A stretch of DNA of 64,000 nucleotides from Trichobilharzia regenti (taxonomy: Eukaryota > Platyhelminthes > Trematoda > Strigeidida > Schistosomatidae): assembly GCA_944472135.2 (NCBI GenBank), contig OX235263.1:4757517-4821516 (forward strand), given 5' to 3'. Shown here piece by piece: positions 47,089-57,224 of this stretch. The position numbers and the translations under genes are program-made. Position 1 is the stretch's first letter. Every line of letters begins with the position of its first letter. The notes below the pieces were generated by a model, which worked only from the letters and a program-made list of their open reading frames with translations, ran no database searches and had not been told where the DNA came from.

Positions 47089-47505
47089 TTAAAATGTGTA
47101 CAAGGATTCAGCGGTCAACCTTTCTTTATGTGAATGATAGCCTCTTCCTAGGATTTCGACATTGTCGAAATTAATCTTATGTCTGCTGTCTATCGCATGC
47201 ATTGTTATAGTCGATTTTTTTTCTAGACTTTTTAATTCTACTTCATTTCTAGGTGGACGTTTCGTGCATAGTCTATGTTCATTCACTCTAACCTTCACCT
47301 GCCTACTTCTCTCCCCTATATAGCGTGCTTCACATTCTAAACACTTTATCCTATAGACGCAATTACTCTGTGACATTTTGGCAACCAAAGCTTTCTCTAG
47401 AGGAACAGAGGGCTTGAAAGGGACTTTAATATTTTGTGAAGCAAACAGTCTTTGAAGTTGTTCGCTGTGTCCTTTCGATATGGAATGGCCATCGTCGATA
47501 GCCAA
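47089..47505 (-). pseudogene. GIY-YIG nuclease of a PLE (PLE-E), open frame
   Basis: 138 codons without a stop. Contains GHSEQLQRLFASQNIKVPFK, NCVYRIKCLECEARYIGERS (the GIY-YIG start, Y and YIG kept), RVNEHRLCTKRPPRNEVELK (Arg and Glu-His of the nuclease core) and the C-terminal HAIDSRHKINFDNVEIL, ERLTAESL. Role in the family: nicks target DNA for retrotransposition. The RT that should precede it is not recognisable above 47520, and the C-terminus runs off frame. The start codon is not certain. Confidence 0.7.
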
Positions 47506-47520
47506 GATTTTTCAATTTTC

Positions 47521-47972
47521 TGTTTTCCTTTTTACGCCTTTTTATTGATAATATTATTTAGTAGTTTTTCCAAATAACGATTTCCAATCAAAATCTGTTT
47601 TTTGTAGTGGATATCTCGTTCCCAGTATCATCATTATCTGTTATAATGTATTTAGATATTTTAGCGAGATTTCAAGCTACTGAAACTTACATTCCTATTG
47701 GATGATCTGAAATGGATTCAAGCAAGATTACTTGATATTAAAGCTTGCAATGAGGATGTTGTCTAAATCAATCAGGTCAGATAGCAAAACCAAATCAGTA
47801 TCATTCCCCTGAGCCACAAATCTTCTCTGTTATTTCAAAAACCACTATGTACATAACTCGCTTATTATTATATTTGTCTATTGCTGGACTTATTAGGTAA
47901 ATGCAAAAGTTGCATTTTAATTTCCAAAGTATTTTATAAGAAAAGTGATATATATATATTCTTCTAACTCAC
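47521..47972. other. intron sequence, unassigned
   Basis: AT-rich sequence between the PLE-E nuclease and the Ig exon; nothing supported except perhaps the worn end of the PLE just above 47520. Confidence 0.3.
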
Positions 47973-48084
47973 CATCTGTACGACGATATTTTATTTCTCT
48001 CCCTTATATGACAATCGAAACGAACGTGTTTTGTATGCTCTTGTACAGTTATGTTTGCCGGATATTTGGAAGAATTTTCATCAC
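47973..48084 (-). CDS. Turtle/IGSF9-like Ig domain, first-half exon
   Basis: Internal exon of a cell-surface immunoglobulin-superfamily gene. Reading right to left, a pyrimidine-rich CAG acceptor lies just above 48084 and a GTGAGT donor just below 47973. The exon holds 2 bases, 36 stop-free codons and 2 bases (112 nt). The peptide has the start of an Ig domain: an N-glycosylation-type site (NIT), the B-strand cysteine in VRFDC, and SSYR at the C strand. The final TG joins the first G of the next exon to give the invariant C-strand tryptophan codon TGG. This phase fit and the motif order are the main evidence. Order and spacing resemble the third Ig domain of Turtle/IGSF9 adhesion receptors (inference). 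An intron of about 6.3 kb filled with PLEs follows. Confidence 0.8.
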
Positions 48085-48359
48085 CTGAAAGATAAGATGT
48101 ATATAGAGGTAAGAGTTAATGGGTATGACCATTATTGATCTTCTGTTTAAGTTAATGTAGTGTATATGGAATTATAATACAGCGGTTTCCCATGACAATT
48201 AAAAATTTATTTGAAGGCTTAATGAGTTAAATGCAATTACATTAACTAATTGTCACCGGTACTATTAAAATGTGCTGTACATTAACAGGTGAGTTCCGTT
48301 AAATCAAGTTTAGAAGCGAATAGTAGTCCATGAAAATGGATAGAAGTAATGCTCAGTAG

Positions 48360-48545
48360 AGAATTGAGGGAAGCTATAAGTCATTCGATTACCATAGGAT
48401 TACAACTCAGCAGAATAATGGTAACGTGATTATGTTGCATATGAAAGGTTCTGGTATCAACACCAAGGTAAGTTCATTATGAGTATACTTTGCTGGAAGA
48501 CCAAAATTAGAATAACACAGCTATCTGTGGTCATTGATCTATTTA
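48360..48545 (+). mobile_element. old SINE-C copy
   Basis: AAGGTTCTGGTATCAACACC (B box) and a ribozyme relic (GAAGACCAAAATTAGAATAA, ACAGCTATC) followed by a worn tail. Confidence 0.4.
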
Positions 48546-49093
48546 ACTTATCATGAATTCTGTCTTACGACCCAGTACCTTCAGATCCTCTATGAACTTA
48601 TTCTTTTCTTGTCACATCAAGTCCACAGAAAATTTGCATGTACTGGTTCTTAGAGCAGAATTCATGATAGATTGGATGAATAGATTTTACTCAGAGGAAT
48701 AGTGTGATAAATCACTGCACCAAGATACTCCTTCTAATCCGAATTCAAGAATGCCTACTACAAAAGAAGAAAGACTGAAACGACTTCGTGTAACAGAAGT
48801 GGTTAAAAAACAACGGTGTATATTGAAGCCCTTATTAAGCTAAAATGGTAAGAATACATCTAACATCAGTAAGAAAAGTAGAATTGAACAGAATCGCCTA
48901 AAAAAACAAGGGCACCGCATGTCCGGTTGGAACGGTGTGTGTAGCTTTCAGGATTTCAAATCAGGTACGGATGAAGGCCATTTAGGAACGTTCAGGAAAT
49001 AAAAATATCTACTATCGGTGTATGAAAGGGAGTCACTGTGACCGTATGGTAAGTGCATCCTCTTTCCTGCTTCATGTGTGGTCACTGCATATC

Positions 49094-49130
<37 letters not shown>

Positions 49131-49308
49131 CAGGTTAGGTATAATTGGTCTAATGCATGCAGTTAAATGGGTAGGTTTATTCACGGTAGCTCCGTGAATA
49201 CGTCCCGGTCAACAATACCACCGGTTTCTATAGGAGTCAAACAGAAGAAATGACAATGTTTGCATCTTTTTTTTAATGTCTAAATCAGTTTCTGCTGATA
49301 GTTTACAC
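48546..49308. other. unassigned, with a (TA)n tract
   Basis: (TA)n at 49096-49127; the rest is AT-rich without supported features. Confidence 0.3.
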
Positions 49309-49424
49309 CCACGTTATTAAGTGAATTCCCTACTTCCGTATTATTTTCTTCATCTCGGAAATATTGTGATAATACTGGTTGTGAGTTCTTTCGTTGTGCT
49401 TCTTCGAAATACAGCTGTGAACGA
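49309..49424 (-). CDS. possible upstream exon of the same gene
   Basis: Tentative exon: a good acceptor (TTTTTGCAG) at 49425-49426, then 1 base + 38 codons + 1 base to a usable but weaker donor G|GTGTAA. The ending phase matches the start of the exon at 47973-48084, giving a Gly codon at the join. The peptide is hydrophilic (Gln, Asn, Glu and Ser rich, starting RSQLYFEEAQRKN) with no recognisable domain, so it would be a linker before the Ig domain. The open frame runs a few codons beyond the proposed donor. Its phase fit and reading frame support it; lack of homology and the weak donor keep confidence low. Confidence 0.45.
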
Positions 49425-49639
49425 CTGCAAAAAGACGTAGAATATTGACCAGGATGAATATGAGGAGAAACTAAAGCTAATGACGTAACTCTTTCAACTG
49501 ACTAATAAATTAGTTTGAGTTTGAAAAATTCGATCCTTTTGCGTGGCGTTTACTAATAAAAATTCAATGGCCTGACCTTTGATCTATGGTAGTAAACCTA
49601 TTTCATGAGCTGAAATCAGTTATAAAACGGTTGGAAAAC

Positions 49640-49790
49640 CCGAGGGCACTTGATAGCAGTTTCCTACTGCTATTCTGGGGGTCTTCAGGTGGACGAAGCC
49701 TCCGGGGTTTGAAGCTATGACCTTCCGGTTAGAAAGTGAGCTTGTAGATCATTCAGCAACCAGAACTCATTCCATTGTCCGACTGTCGCC
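49640..49790 (-). mobile_element. SINE-C copy
   Basis: Minus strand: head near 49760 (GGTTGCTGAATGATCTACAA), B box region TCATAGCTTCAAACCCC, decayed ribozyme, tail. Confidence 0.5.
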
Positions 49791-50020
49791 AGTTCGTGAT
49801 GCATAGCGTGACCACCAGATTTGTCAGCAGCGAGCTACGATCCTCTTATTTGACTTGGTAAACGCGTGCAGTTGAAGGGGCGAAAACTAGAACGAAATCA
49901 CTGTTCAATACTCTCTGGCTTTCTAGAGGTTCTTAAAGTGGTACGGGCCCACCAAAATCAGACCTGTAGACAGTCAAATCATTGCAGACCAGCATTTGAC
50001 TATTTAGATCATTTTCATTG

Positions 50021-50215
50021 TGCGTCGGTGGCACAGTGGTTAGGACTCTCACCGACCAAGCACATGGTCTGGAGTTCGATCCTTTGCCGACGCACACCGG
50101 ATACCTGTGGTCGGCCTGCGAAATTCGGGCTACCGATATCACATGCTGAAAATCACATACATGTACCAAAAATACGGTGTGGCATCAAGCTGTAATCACA
50201 AAAATAAAATAAGTA
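50021..50215 (+). mobile_element. SINE-G, best copy
   Basis: Full unit of about 195 bp: GCGTCGGTGGCACAGTGG (A box), GGAGTTCGATCC (B box), body, and a 3' tail CATCAAGCTGTAATCAC followed by AAAAATAAAATAA. The tail suggests mobilisation by a LINE that recognises this end. Confidence 0.75.
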
Positions 50216-50489
50216 AGTAGTCTGTCGGTGAGATTTATCAAAACTTGACCAAATTTGTCATCGTTATCACTGTAAGCTTGTATTTTTTAATTAACATTTG
50301 TTTCCATGGTCTTCTTCATTCCTTCGCCTTTATTAACTGCAGCTTAAAGTTTTGGGATTAACCTTGAAGTTCCATTACTGGTGATGCCTTTTTTTACAGA
50401 GTAGTGTAGCTAGCCTCACATGCTCAAACTATTTTCCTCAACGAATTACCTACTAGTGACATGAAATGTCATCGTATTATCCTTCTCTC

Positions 50490-51310
50490 TTTACTGTTTC
50501 CCTTAAAAACTCCAGCTAATGAATCTTAGTTAAATGGTAGATTATAGGCACTAGTGGTTCTGTGACAAAAAAACAAGACACAACTCCATTTTTTTCTACA
50601 AGCATTTAACTATGTAAGCTTTTATTCTGTTTTTACAATTTCACCGTATGTAAATGATTGACATAAAGTCCAAGAATACAGTGTGTCTACAGTATAGTAT
50701 TACGATGCATTTACAGATTTTTTTCAACTCAGAACACCTGAATTTCTAGACAGAAAAAGCTCACCGTTATATTACCCTACAGGCAAAGTGGTTCAGCTGA
50801 ACCGATTAAAATCAACGTCATTTTTGCTATTATTATTGTTATATGAAAGAACCATACTACTCTCACTGCCTTTGAGTTTTCAGAGGGATGGTTACTCTGA
50901 AACACTGATATGAATAATGATAAGGAGTAACTTCTGAAACAGCCTTATTATAACTTCTTATTATTCCATGTGATGCTGTTTTATATTTTCGTGGGTGAGA
51001 TTACCCACCTTACATGTCCAGTCTCCTCTCAATGCCGAGCATGTTATTGCTGAAGAGAGGTTTCAAAGTTCTTCGATCGGGAATCGAACCTTGAACCATG
51101 TATGTAGTTGGTGACGTTTCTGCTACAGAACCACCAACGCCATGTTAAGAAACAAAATTTTCAAATGTTGCCTATGAACTTAGTTAGACTCTACGGGTTT
51201 TTTAACACTTTTAGTAAGTAATTTATCGCAGAAGAGCGTGACAGGGAAAGAATGTTTCCAAGTTGTGATCTTCCAATATGAAACGAAAATTATCCTTCAA
51301 ATACGGACGA
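50490..51310 (-). repeat. 0.8-kb dispersed repeat, copy 2
   Basis: Inverted counterpart of 5645-6470. The tRNA-like B-box segment is at about 51075-51090 on the minus strand. Copy 2 lacks the CA microsatellite of copy 1. Confidence 0.65.
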
Positions 51311-51917
51311 ATTCATCTATGGCACCGTCTGAGCTGGTAGGTATGCTGATTGTTACCTTACAATACGCTTGAAGAGTATGGAAGATAACATTAAATTCAT
51401 CCCTCATAATTTATCTCCAAAGTTTCAGATTTACTGGTGAATACAGGCACATCCAGATGACGAGCCCCGAAAAGGATGAAATTCTGCATCGTAAAATTCC
51501 AGTGTTTGTCATCATCTATCCAGTCACTTCATGTTAATCCTCAGTTATCGTCGAATCATCCGAACTAAGAGCCGATGTGTTAAGAGACGCCATATATTTC
51601 AGTGCAATCTATCATCCAGTAAATGAAAATCGATTTGTAAACAAGTGGCGGACCTCTTGGCTCATACGGTTTGGTGTATTAAGCTTCGGTTCTTTGGAAC
51701 TAGGGTCACTGAGTTCGAGCCTTATTGGGAACACCACCATTCACTGAGGAAGGCAGGTGCATTCAACTGACAAGTCCCAAATTTCTCTCCTGGATTTCGA
51801 TGTGCTAGTCATCATTCACCAAACTGTACGAAACTTCCAATTCATTTGCTCAATTTCTTCAGCCTTAGATTTGAAGTTCCAGTTCCAGTAGGTATCATGT
51901 TTTACGGGCTGAGGTAC

Positions 51918-51962
51918 GTCCAGATGACGAGTCCCTAATAGGACGAAATGTGCATCTTGGAT
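51918..51962 (+). ncRNA. Sm-alpha hammerhead, C3 lost
   Basis: GTCCAG stem I, core ATGACGA (C3 to A), stem II GTCC-CTAATA-GGAC, GAAA, stem III TGTGCA, ATC-type site, TTGGAT. The fold is kept but the substitution of C3 should abolish cleavage. Confidence 0.7.
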
Positions 51963-52250
51963 TCCACTGCTAGTTACCATCCACAAATTAAATTTTTAAG
52001 ATTAATCTGTGGCATGTTTTGGTAGAGGAGTTATTTCATCTAGATTGCATATGATCAAAATTATCTCGTCTGCTCAAATGCAAGTATAGTTCTATGCGTG
52101 ACTAACTGGTAATCGAAACGTCATCAGTTATTATTATGAAATCTTACCCAGTAATGGGGCAAACGTGATTAGGCTTGGTGTAGTTTAAGTGGGAGATGTT
52201 AAACTTTTAAGTCTCAGACTACTGTATTACAAGTTGTTAATCCTCTTATT

Positions 52251-52642
52251 GAATTGAATTTTTGATTTTCCCGTCGAATGATTGATTGGACCGAAGTGCT
52301 CGGTCTCAGGTTGACATGTCGGCTTCTTGTGAAGATGCTTCGACGATGTCTGGGTATTTAATTAGTATACAATTGGTGGATGGTGGCTAGCAGTGGAATC
52401 CAGGATGCGCATTTCGTCCTATTTGGGACTCGTCAGCTGGATGTACCCGCATTTCTCAGTGAGTGATGATGTTCCCACCGAGGCGCATCCTGGATTCCAC
52501 TGCTAGCCACCATCCACCAATTGTATACTAATTAAATACCCAGACATCGTCGAAGCATCTGCACAAGAAGCCGACATGTCAACCTGAGACCGAGCACTTC
52601 GGTCCAATCAATCATTCGACGGGAAAATCAAAAATTCAATTC
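52251..52642. repeat. foldback of Sm-alpha, 160-bp arms
   Basis: Arms at 52251-52410 and 52483-52642 are reverse complements with one mismatch by eye; the spacer is 72 bp. The left arm plus spacer contain the intact minus-strand hammerhead. Confidence 0.85.
52398..52442 (-). ncRNA. hammerhead ribozyme, intact core
   Basis: Minus strand: ATCCAG, CTGACGA, GTCC-CAAATA-GGAC, GAAA, TGCGCA, TC, CTGGAT. All core bases are present. Its 3' half (52398-52410) lies in the left foldback arm and is therefore complementary to the right arm, so a long transcript could hide it in a hairpin. Confidence 0.85.
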
Positions 52643-52783
52643 AATAATTAATATGACCCGTTGCACAAGAGGTGGCTCTCGTGGCCCAAATGGTCTAGTG
52701 GATAACGCTTTGGCGTTTGAAACTATGGGTACTGGGTTCGAGCCTCGGTGGGAACATCATCACTCACTGATAAATGCAGGTAC

Positions 52784-52828
52784 ATCCAGGTGACGAGTCC
52801 CAAATAGGACGAAATGCGCATCCTGGAT
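52784..52828 (+). ncRNA. Sm-alpha hammerhead, C3 to G
   Basis: ATCCAG, GTGACGA, GTCC-CAAATA-GGAC, GAAA, TGCGCA, TC, CTGGAT. Perfect except the first core base, G instead of C. Confidence 0.75.
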
Positions 52829-53025
52829 TCCACTGCTGGTCAACATCCACCAATTGTATGTTAATCCTCTTCTTTGAAAGTACTTTTGCAAAACACTTTT
52901 CAAACGCTTAACATATTATGCATATAATTTTTACAGATCACTGAGGTTTAAAAGCTTCTTATATTGACGTCATCATTTCTGCCCTGTCCTAAGCGTCAAC
53001 CTTAATCATTCGAATTGAGTCATGA

Positions 53026-53130
53026 AGCAAATAATAGACAATTTATTCAATGAGAAAAATTCTCTGTATCGACGATATCGTCTTCAAAGGCTGTACGGTC
53101 ATGTTTACATTTACCAAAAATGCATACTAG
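53026..53130 (-). repeat. short conserved open segment, copy 1
   Basis: Minus strand reads IFGKCKHDRTAFEDDIVDTE then NFSH and a stop. The plus-strand segment at 54984-55085 reads IFGKCTYDYKAIEDDFADKD then NFLH. Differences keep the acidic and Cys positions. Unknown function. Confidence 0.5.
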
Positions 53131-53925
53131 TCCATCAGTGATTAATAGAGGGTGAAATAAGTGATATATATGTATATACTTAGAAGGGGCTTTAAGAACA
53201 AGCAATAAAAAGTTGTGAATTGCGTAATATTCAATGACACAAAAGGAAGAAAACATTAGAAACTTGATGAGGTTGATATTGTTATTGAGTGAGAAGGCAG
53301 TTGAGTGTCAATTTCGACAAGTGTGAAGAGGGTGAGAAAGCATCCAAAAGTAACACCTGAGAGTGATAATAGTCAATTATTTATCAAAGTAAAAGCAAAC
53401 TTAAAGTAAAATTAAAAAATTAAAAAAATTTGTAATGATGAGGTTAAGACACTGGTAGAATAAGAGATTAGACAAACATTTTCCGTCTATGGAGTTCTGG
53501 GCTGTATTCACAAAACGCCAAGGCCTCCCCCCAAAACCAATGCCGAAACCTGACACCCATTGTACCATTTGGCCCAACCTGCAGATAATTTTGAAAGACG
53601 ACTCTGATGCAGCTGTGAGGCTTCATTTCACTAAGCACCCAAGAAATGAGCTAGTAATTGTCTTGCATTGTCCTTTTGCTAACCATATCGGGTAATGTTC
53701 AGAGATGCGTTTGGAAAGTGTACGCTTTGTACGGCAAATATAATTATATCAATTATATCACACACACACCCCTATTAATTAATAGTGAACTACTATATCT
53801 CTCTGTTTGGAACTTTGCACCGATGTGCACCAGTTCAAGTCGCAACACTCCATGTAGCACACAAGGCTAGAGAGGAAAGTAAAAACGATTCATACTAGAG
53901 ACACTAAACAGAGGTGTGAGACAAA
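53131..53925. other. unassigned
   Basis: Includes a 68-codon plus-strand open stretch at 53489-53692 without recognisable motifs or splice context; not called as a gene. Confidence 0.3.
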
Positions 53926-53929
53926 GGAA

Positions 53930-54986
53930 TAGTAATAACAAAGAACAGTATAGTTTCATTGGAAATCATAAGTTACAAGGAGTGGATGCATTTGCACCAG
54001 TTATTGAGGACGATTTCGAGACGTATCACCAACTGTTTTCAGCCACTGGTTCTTACCGTCCCGAGGACCCCAAAAAATCGGGAAGTCTACACCCAACCTC
54101 GTCACTGGCTGGCTTAAACTAACTGTTGTGGACTTCAATGACTGGTGCCATGTTTTGGTTTGACTACAGCTAGCTCTTGCCCGTGGAGCAAAAGAATGAC
54201 TAGGGATCCGTAACACATGAACTAACCATCTCAGTCGATGTAATTTCACAGCCTCGTCGATTGATTGCCCCCTCCCACCAACCTGGGACTCGACTGGTGC
54301 CTAACCTAAATATTGCTTACCTTATTATACCACTTCACACGGGAGGTAGAACGCAGGCATCTATGATCAGAGACAGCTAATCTTTTCACGTCTTCCACTC
54401 TCGATGCCCAGGTCTCACAGCTAGTCATGAAGGATGATGGAGCCGACTGTTGAGCATTACACCCACCGTTTGGTCTATAGCCAATCGGATATCACGTCTA
54501 CTAAGCCAGAGACGGCGTAAACTGGCATATGCAAAACTAGCTCTCTGTATTTGTGCTGAGATTTTGTCAGAGATCAACCCATTGGCGTTGGCTGATGGTA
54601 CCTGCCAAATAAGTGAAGTGTTCAACATGCTCTACCACTTCACTCGCTAATTTCTAAACTAGGAGTCAGTGTAGTATAGCCCAGTCCTGTAGCATCATCT
54701 CACATTTAGCGGGAGAGAATCGCATGCCAAACATTCGTAGATTGAAACTCAAGGTGTTCAGAAGACTCTGCTGGATTTTGTCAGCGTCCTCGCCTAGAAG
54801 GACTATATCATCTGCATATTCTAAGTGGACGAAGTGAGTTAGAGTTAAATCCATTAGTACATCTTTGATAGAATTCGATAGAAATGGGGATAATGGGCAT
54901 CCCTGACGGACATCACTAGTCATCACCACTTCAGATGACAACCCGCCGTAATCCCTCACCTGGCTGCTATATGGAATGTTATACAT
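53930..54986 (-). mobile_element. RTE-2 LINE, RT fragment
   Basis: 106 open codons at 54669-54986 (minus): VVMTSDVRQGCPLSPFLSN (block B), HLEYADDIVLLGEDADKI (block C, YADD intact), FNLRMFGMRFSPAKCEMML. The post-RT region continues in broken frames to about 53930, with cysteine-rich and IRLAIDQTVG-type sequence near 54450-54520. Confidence 0.75.
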
Positions 54987-55085
54987 TTTTGGTAAATGTA
55001 CATACGACTATAAAGCCATTGAAGATGATTTCGCGGATAAAGACAATTTTCTTCACTTCATTGTCTATTATTTTGTTAATCATTC
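54984..55085 (+). repeat. short conserved open segment, copy 2
   Basis: Partner of 53026-53130, starting exactly where the RTE-2 fragment begins. See there for the motif. Confidence 0.5.
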
Positions 55086-55689
55086 CCCTTAGTAAGAGAG
55101 AAGATAGACTGAGTGTAGAACAGGATATGGGTCACTGTCAGAAGTCTTATATTTTAATCGTTTTCTGTTCTTATACTTATTAGATATCATCGAATCAGAC
55201 ACCTTGGCGCCGATTTAATCAATTTATGCCTGTGCATTAGTCAGTTTATTCTCATATGTTTGGAAAATGAGTTTTAGGTCTCCGTCTAGGCAATGAATTA
55301 TGAGATTATAGATACGAGCTTGATGCTTAGCAATTGTTTCTCTAATATGATCTAAATCCCTTGTACATTAGCAATTTATCTATGTATTAATAAAAAAAGT
55401 ATTTTCTAATTCAATTGTCGTCGCCAGACGAGCGAAACGGCTGTCAAACGGTGTTTAGATCAGGTGGATAATCTGGCTGACTAGCGATCAGTACTGGTTG
55501 ATATAAGTGGTATTAAGCTACTCACTTCAGCCGACCAGTAGTACACAGCATAAGAGATCACATAATATTCTATAGTAGATAAGTTAATGGCACATTTACC
55601 ATTAGCCATAATCATAAGTATGACTTTTTTTTTATCTTACTTTACATGGTAGATACAGCACAAGAAAGAATGACGATATCCCTCAGAAT
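55086..55689. other. unassigned
   Basis: AT-rich; no supported feature. Confidence 0.3.
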
Positions 55690-56760
55690 TTCAGTAGATC
55701 TATTATTATAATTCCCCTGGGTTACGAGTGGGACACATCTACACTTCGTTCAATATCCTGCTGTCCTCTTTAGCTGGCTAGCTTCACGGTTCCCCATAAT
55801 CTCTCATCTCCTCCTCGACCAAAGATTTCATTCACGTCGCCTTCACACCGAAGACCCACTCTTCGCTTCTCTATGGAATTTCATTCGAGTGCTGATCTGC
55901 GTTGAGCGCGACATCATTTCTATTTTTTTCTCAACATATCTGTTGACCGATAGGCTCTTGACAGATTTCTTTAATGCTAATTCTTTCTGGCTAGCCAGTT
56001 GGCTGGTCATTTTATCTTCAGTACGTAGCTCATGACCGTGGCATCTGTTGATAAAAGTCTGTTGGAAATTTTATTTGTGACACGCTGGCCAACTTTCTGA
56101 CCCATATATAAAAGAACTAACTGACTTTGTACTTGTGTTAAAACTCTAAATCTTGTTCTTCATCCTGAGGCAGAGTGCAGAAGATTTTCAACAAATTTCA
56201 GGTTGATAAAAAAGCGCATCTTGCCTTTCCACTTCTAGCTGGATAACTTTGACATCTTTATCTGTTCCGACTGCGAGTGTTTCCAAACCGTGCTTCCTGA
56301 CCAGATAAGTGAAAACAGGAACCTCTGTTAAATCTTTCTTATTGTCGTTGATTGGTGCTGGTCGTTGTTTTGCTTGGTGGTTGGTTGTCTTCATCATCTC
56401 TGAGTTCTCTACGTTCACCTGGAGGCCTTTCGTTAACGGCTACTTCTTCAGTCAATTTCGCTTTTCGCCTGTAGGTCTCCGAATTTTTGTGGCATAAGAC
56501 ATCAGTCATCTTCAAAACCTTAATTTCCTAGAGTCCTCTTATCGGTCATTGCAGAGTACTCCTGTCTTCTCACTCCCCACTCACATTCTGACGCACTATC
56601 CAGCCCACCACAATCAAGACTATCACGGTCGGTGATAATAGGCAGCTTTGTTTTACTCTTGTATTCACTTCAAACACCCCACAGAATTTTCTTCTGTGGA
56701 TCACCTGACAACCTTCACCGTCATATAGCTGGCTGTTGAATGAAGTTGAGGTTGAATGAG
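55690..56760 (-). mobile_element. RTE-1-like LINE, 3' part
   Basis: Minus strand: SCLLSPTVIVLIVVGWIVRQ (block B region), a worn block C, then the post-RT part; the 3' end is at ATTATTATAA near 55695. Many stops. Confidence 0.6.
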
Positions 56761-56874
56761 TAAAGCTCCACTCTGTGTAAGATGATTAGAGTAAACACGT
56801 GTTCTTCATCTCAAAAGCGAATATTATAGTTGGATAATAGTAGTTAGCATAATTTAAAGTAAGATTTAATTCAA

Positions 56875-57195
56875 TTCAGATTTTCCTGTCGATTAATTTA
56901 ACCGAAATGCTCGGTGCCAGGTGGGACCCGATCCAATGGTCTTTGAGTTCTAACTTCCGCCAATTCACGACATAGCGCGACCACTTCGCGCGACCAGTGG
57001 CTCAATGGTCTACGAGCTCGCCTTGTAACCAGAAGGTCCTGGGTTCGAACCCCCGTGGTGGGTGCGTACTGATGAAGAGTCCCAAACTAGGACGAAACAG
57101 CTGTCCAGTACTCCCAGGTTTTCCAGTGGTTCCCTAACTGATGTCAGCTCATGATTAAATCCTCCATGCAATCAAACAAAATCCCTACAAAAACC
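56875..57195 (+). mobile_element. chimera: Sm-alpha tail joined to SINE-C
   Basis: 56875-56935 is an inverted Sm-alpha tail (GAAATGCTCGGTGCCAGG); from about 56940 follows the best SINE-C copy: head AGTGGCTCAATGGTCTACGA, B box GGGTTCGAACCCC, ribozyme at 57066-57111, tail AACTGATGTCAGCTCATGAT to 57190. Confidence 0.75.
57066..57111 (+). ncRNA. SINE-C hammerhead ribozyme, C3 to A
   Basis: GTACTG (stem I), ATGAAGA (core, expected CTGAAGA), GTCC-CAAACTA-GGAC (stem II), GAAA, CAGCTG (stem III, one pair with four loop bases), TC, CAGTAC (stem I). Same element order and lengths as the Sm-alpha ribozyme, with different stem I and III sequences that still pair perfectly. Only core position C3 is wrong. 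Copies at 32868, 41130 and 43848 have C there. Confidence 0.75.
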
Positions 57196-57224
57196 AATAC
57201 TTGAAAATTATAGGTAAAATTTAT

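Larger units (their letters stand above)
51320..52870. repeat. cluster of Sm-alpha SINE units
   Basis: At least six units or parts of different age: about 51320-51590, 51650-51830 and 51860-52000 (plus, old), 52251-52482 (minus), 52483-52650 (plus, tail half) and 52650-52870 (plus, with a full tRNA-like head GGCTCTCGTGGCCCAAATGG and B box GGGTTCGAGCC). The last two are arranged tail-to-head as in tandem Sm-alpha arrays. Confidence 0.8.

Noticed and set aside
48948..49184. A 78-codon minus-strand frame as an exon.
   Set aside because: It reads through a (TA)n tract as tyrosine-isoleucine repeats and lacks convincing splice sites in phase with the neighbouring exons.
53489..53695. A possible small gene on the plus strand.
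   Set aside because: No motif, homologous copy, splice sites or composition support it.
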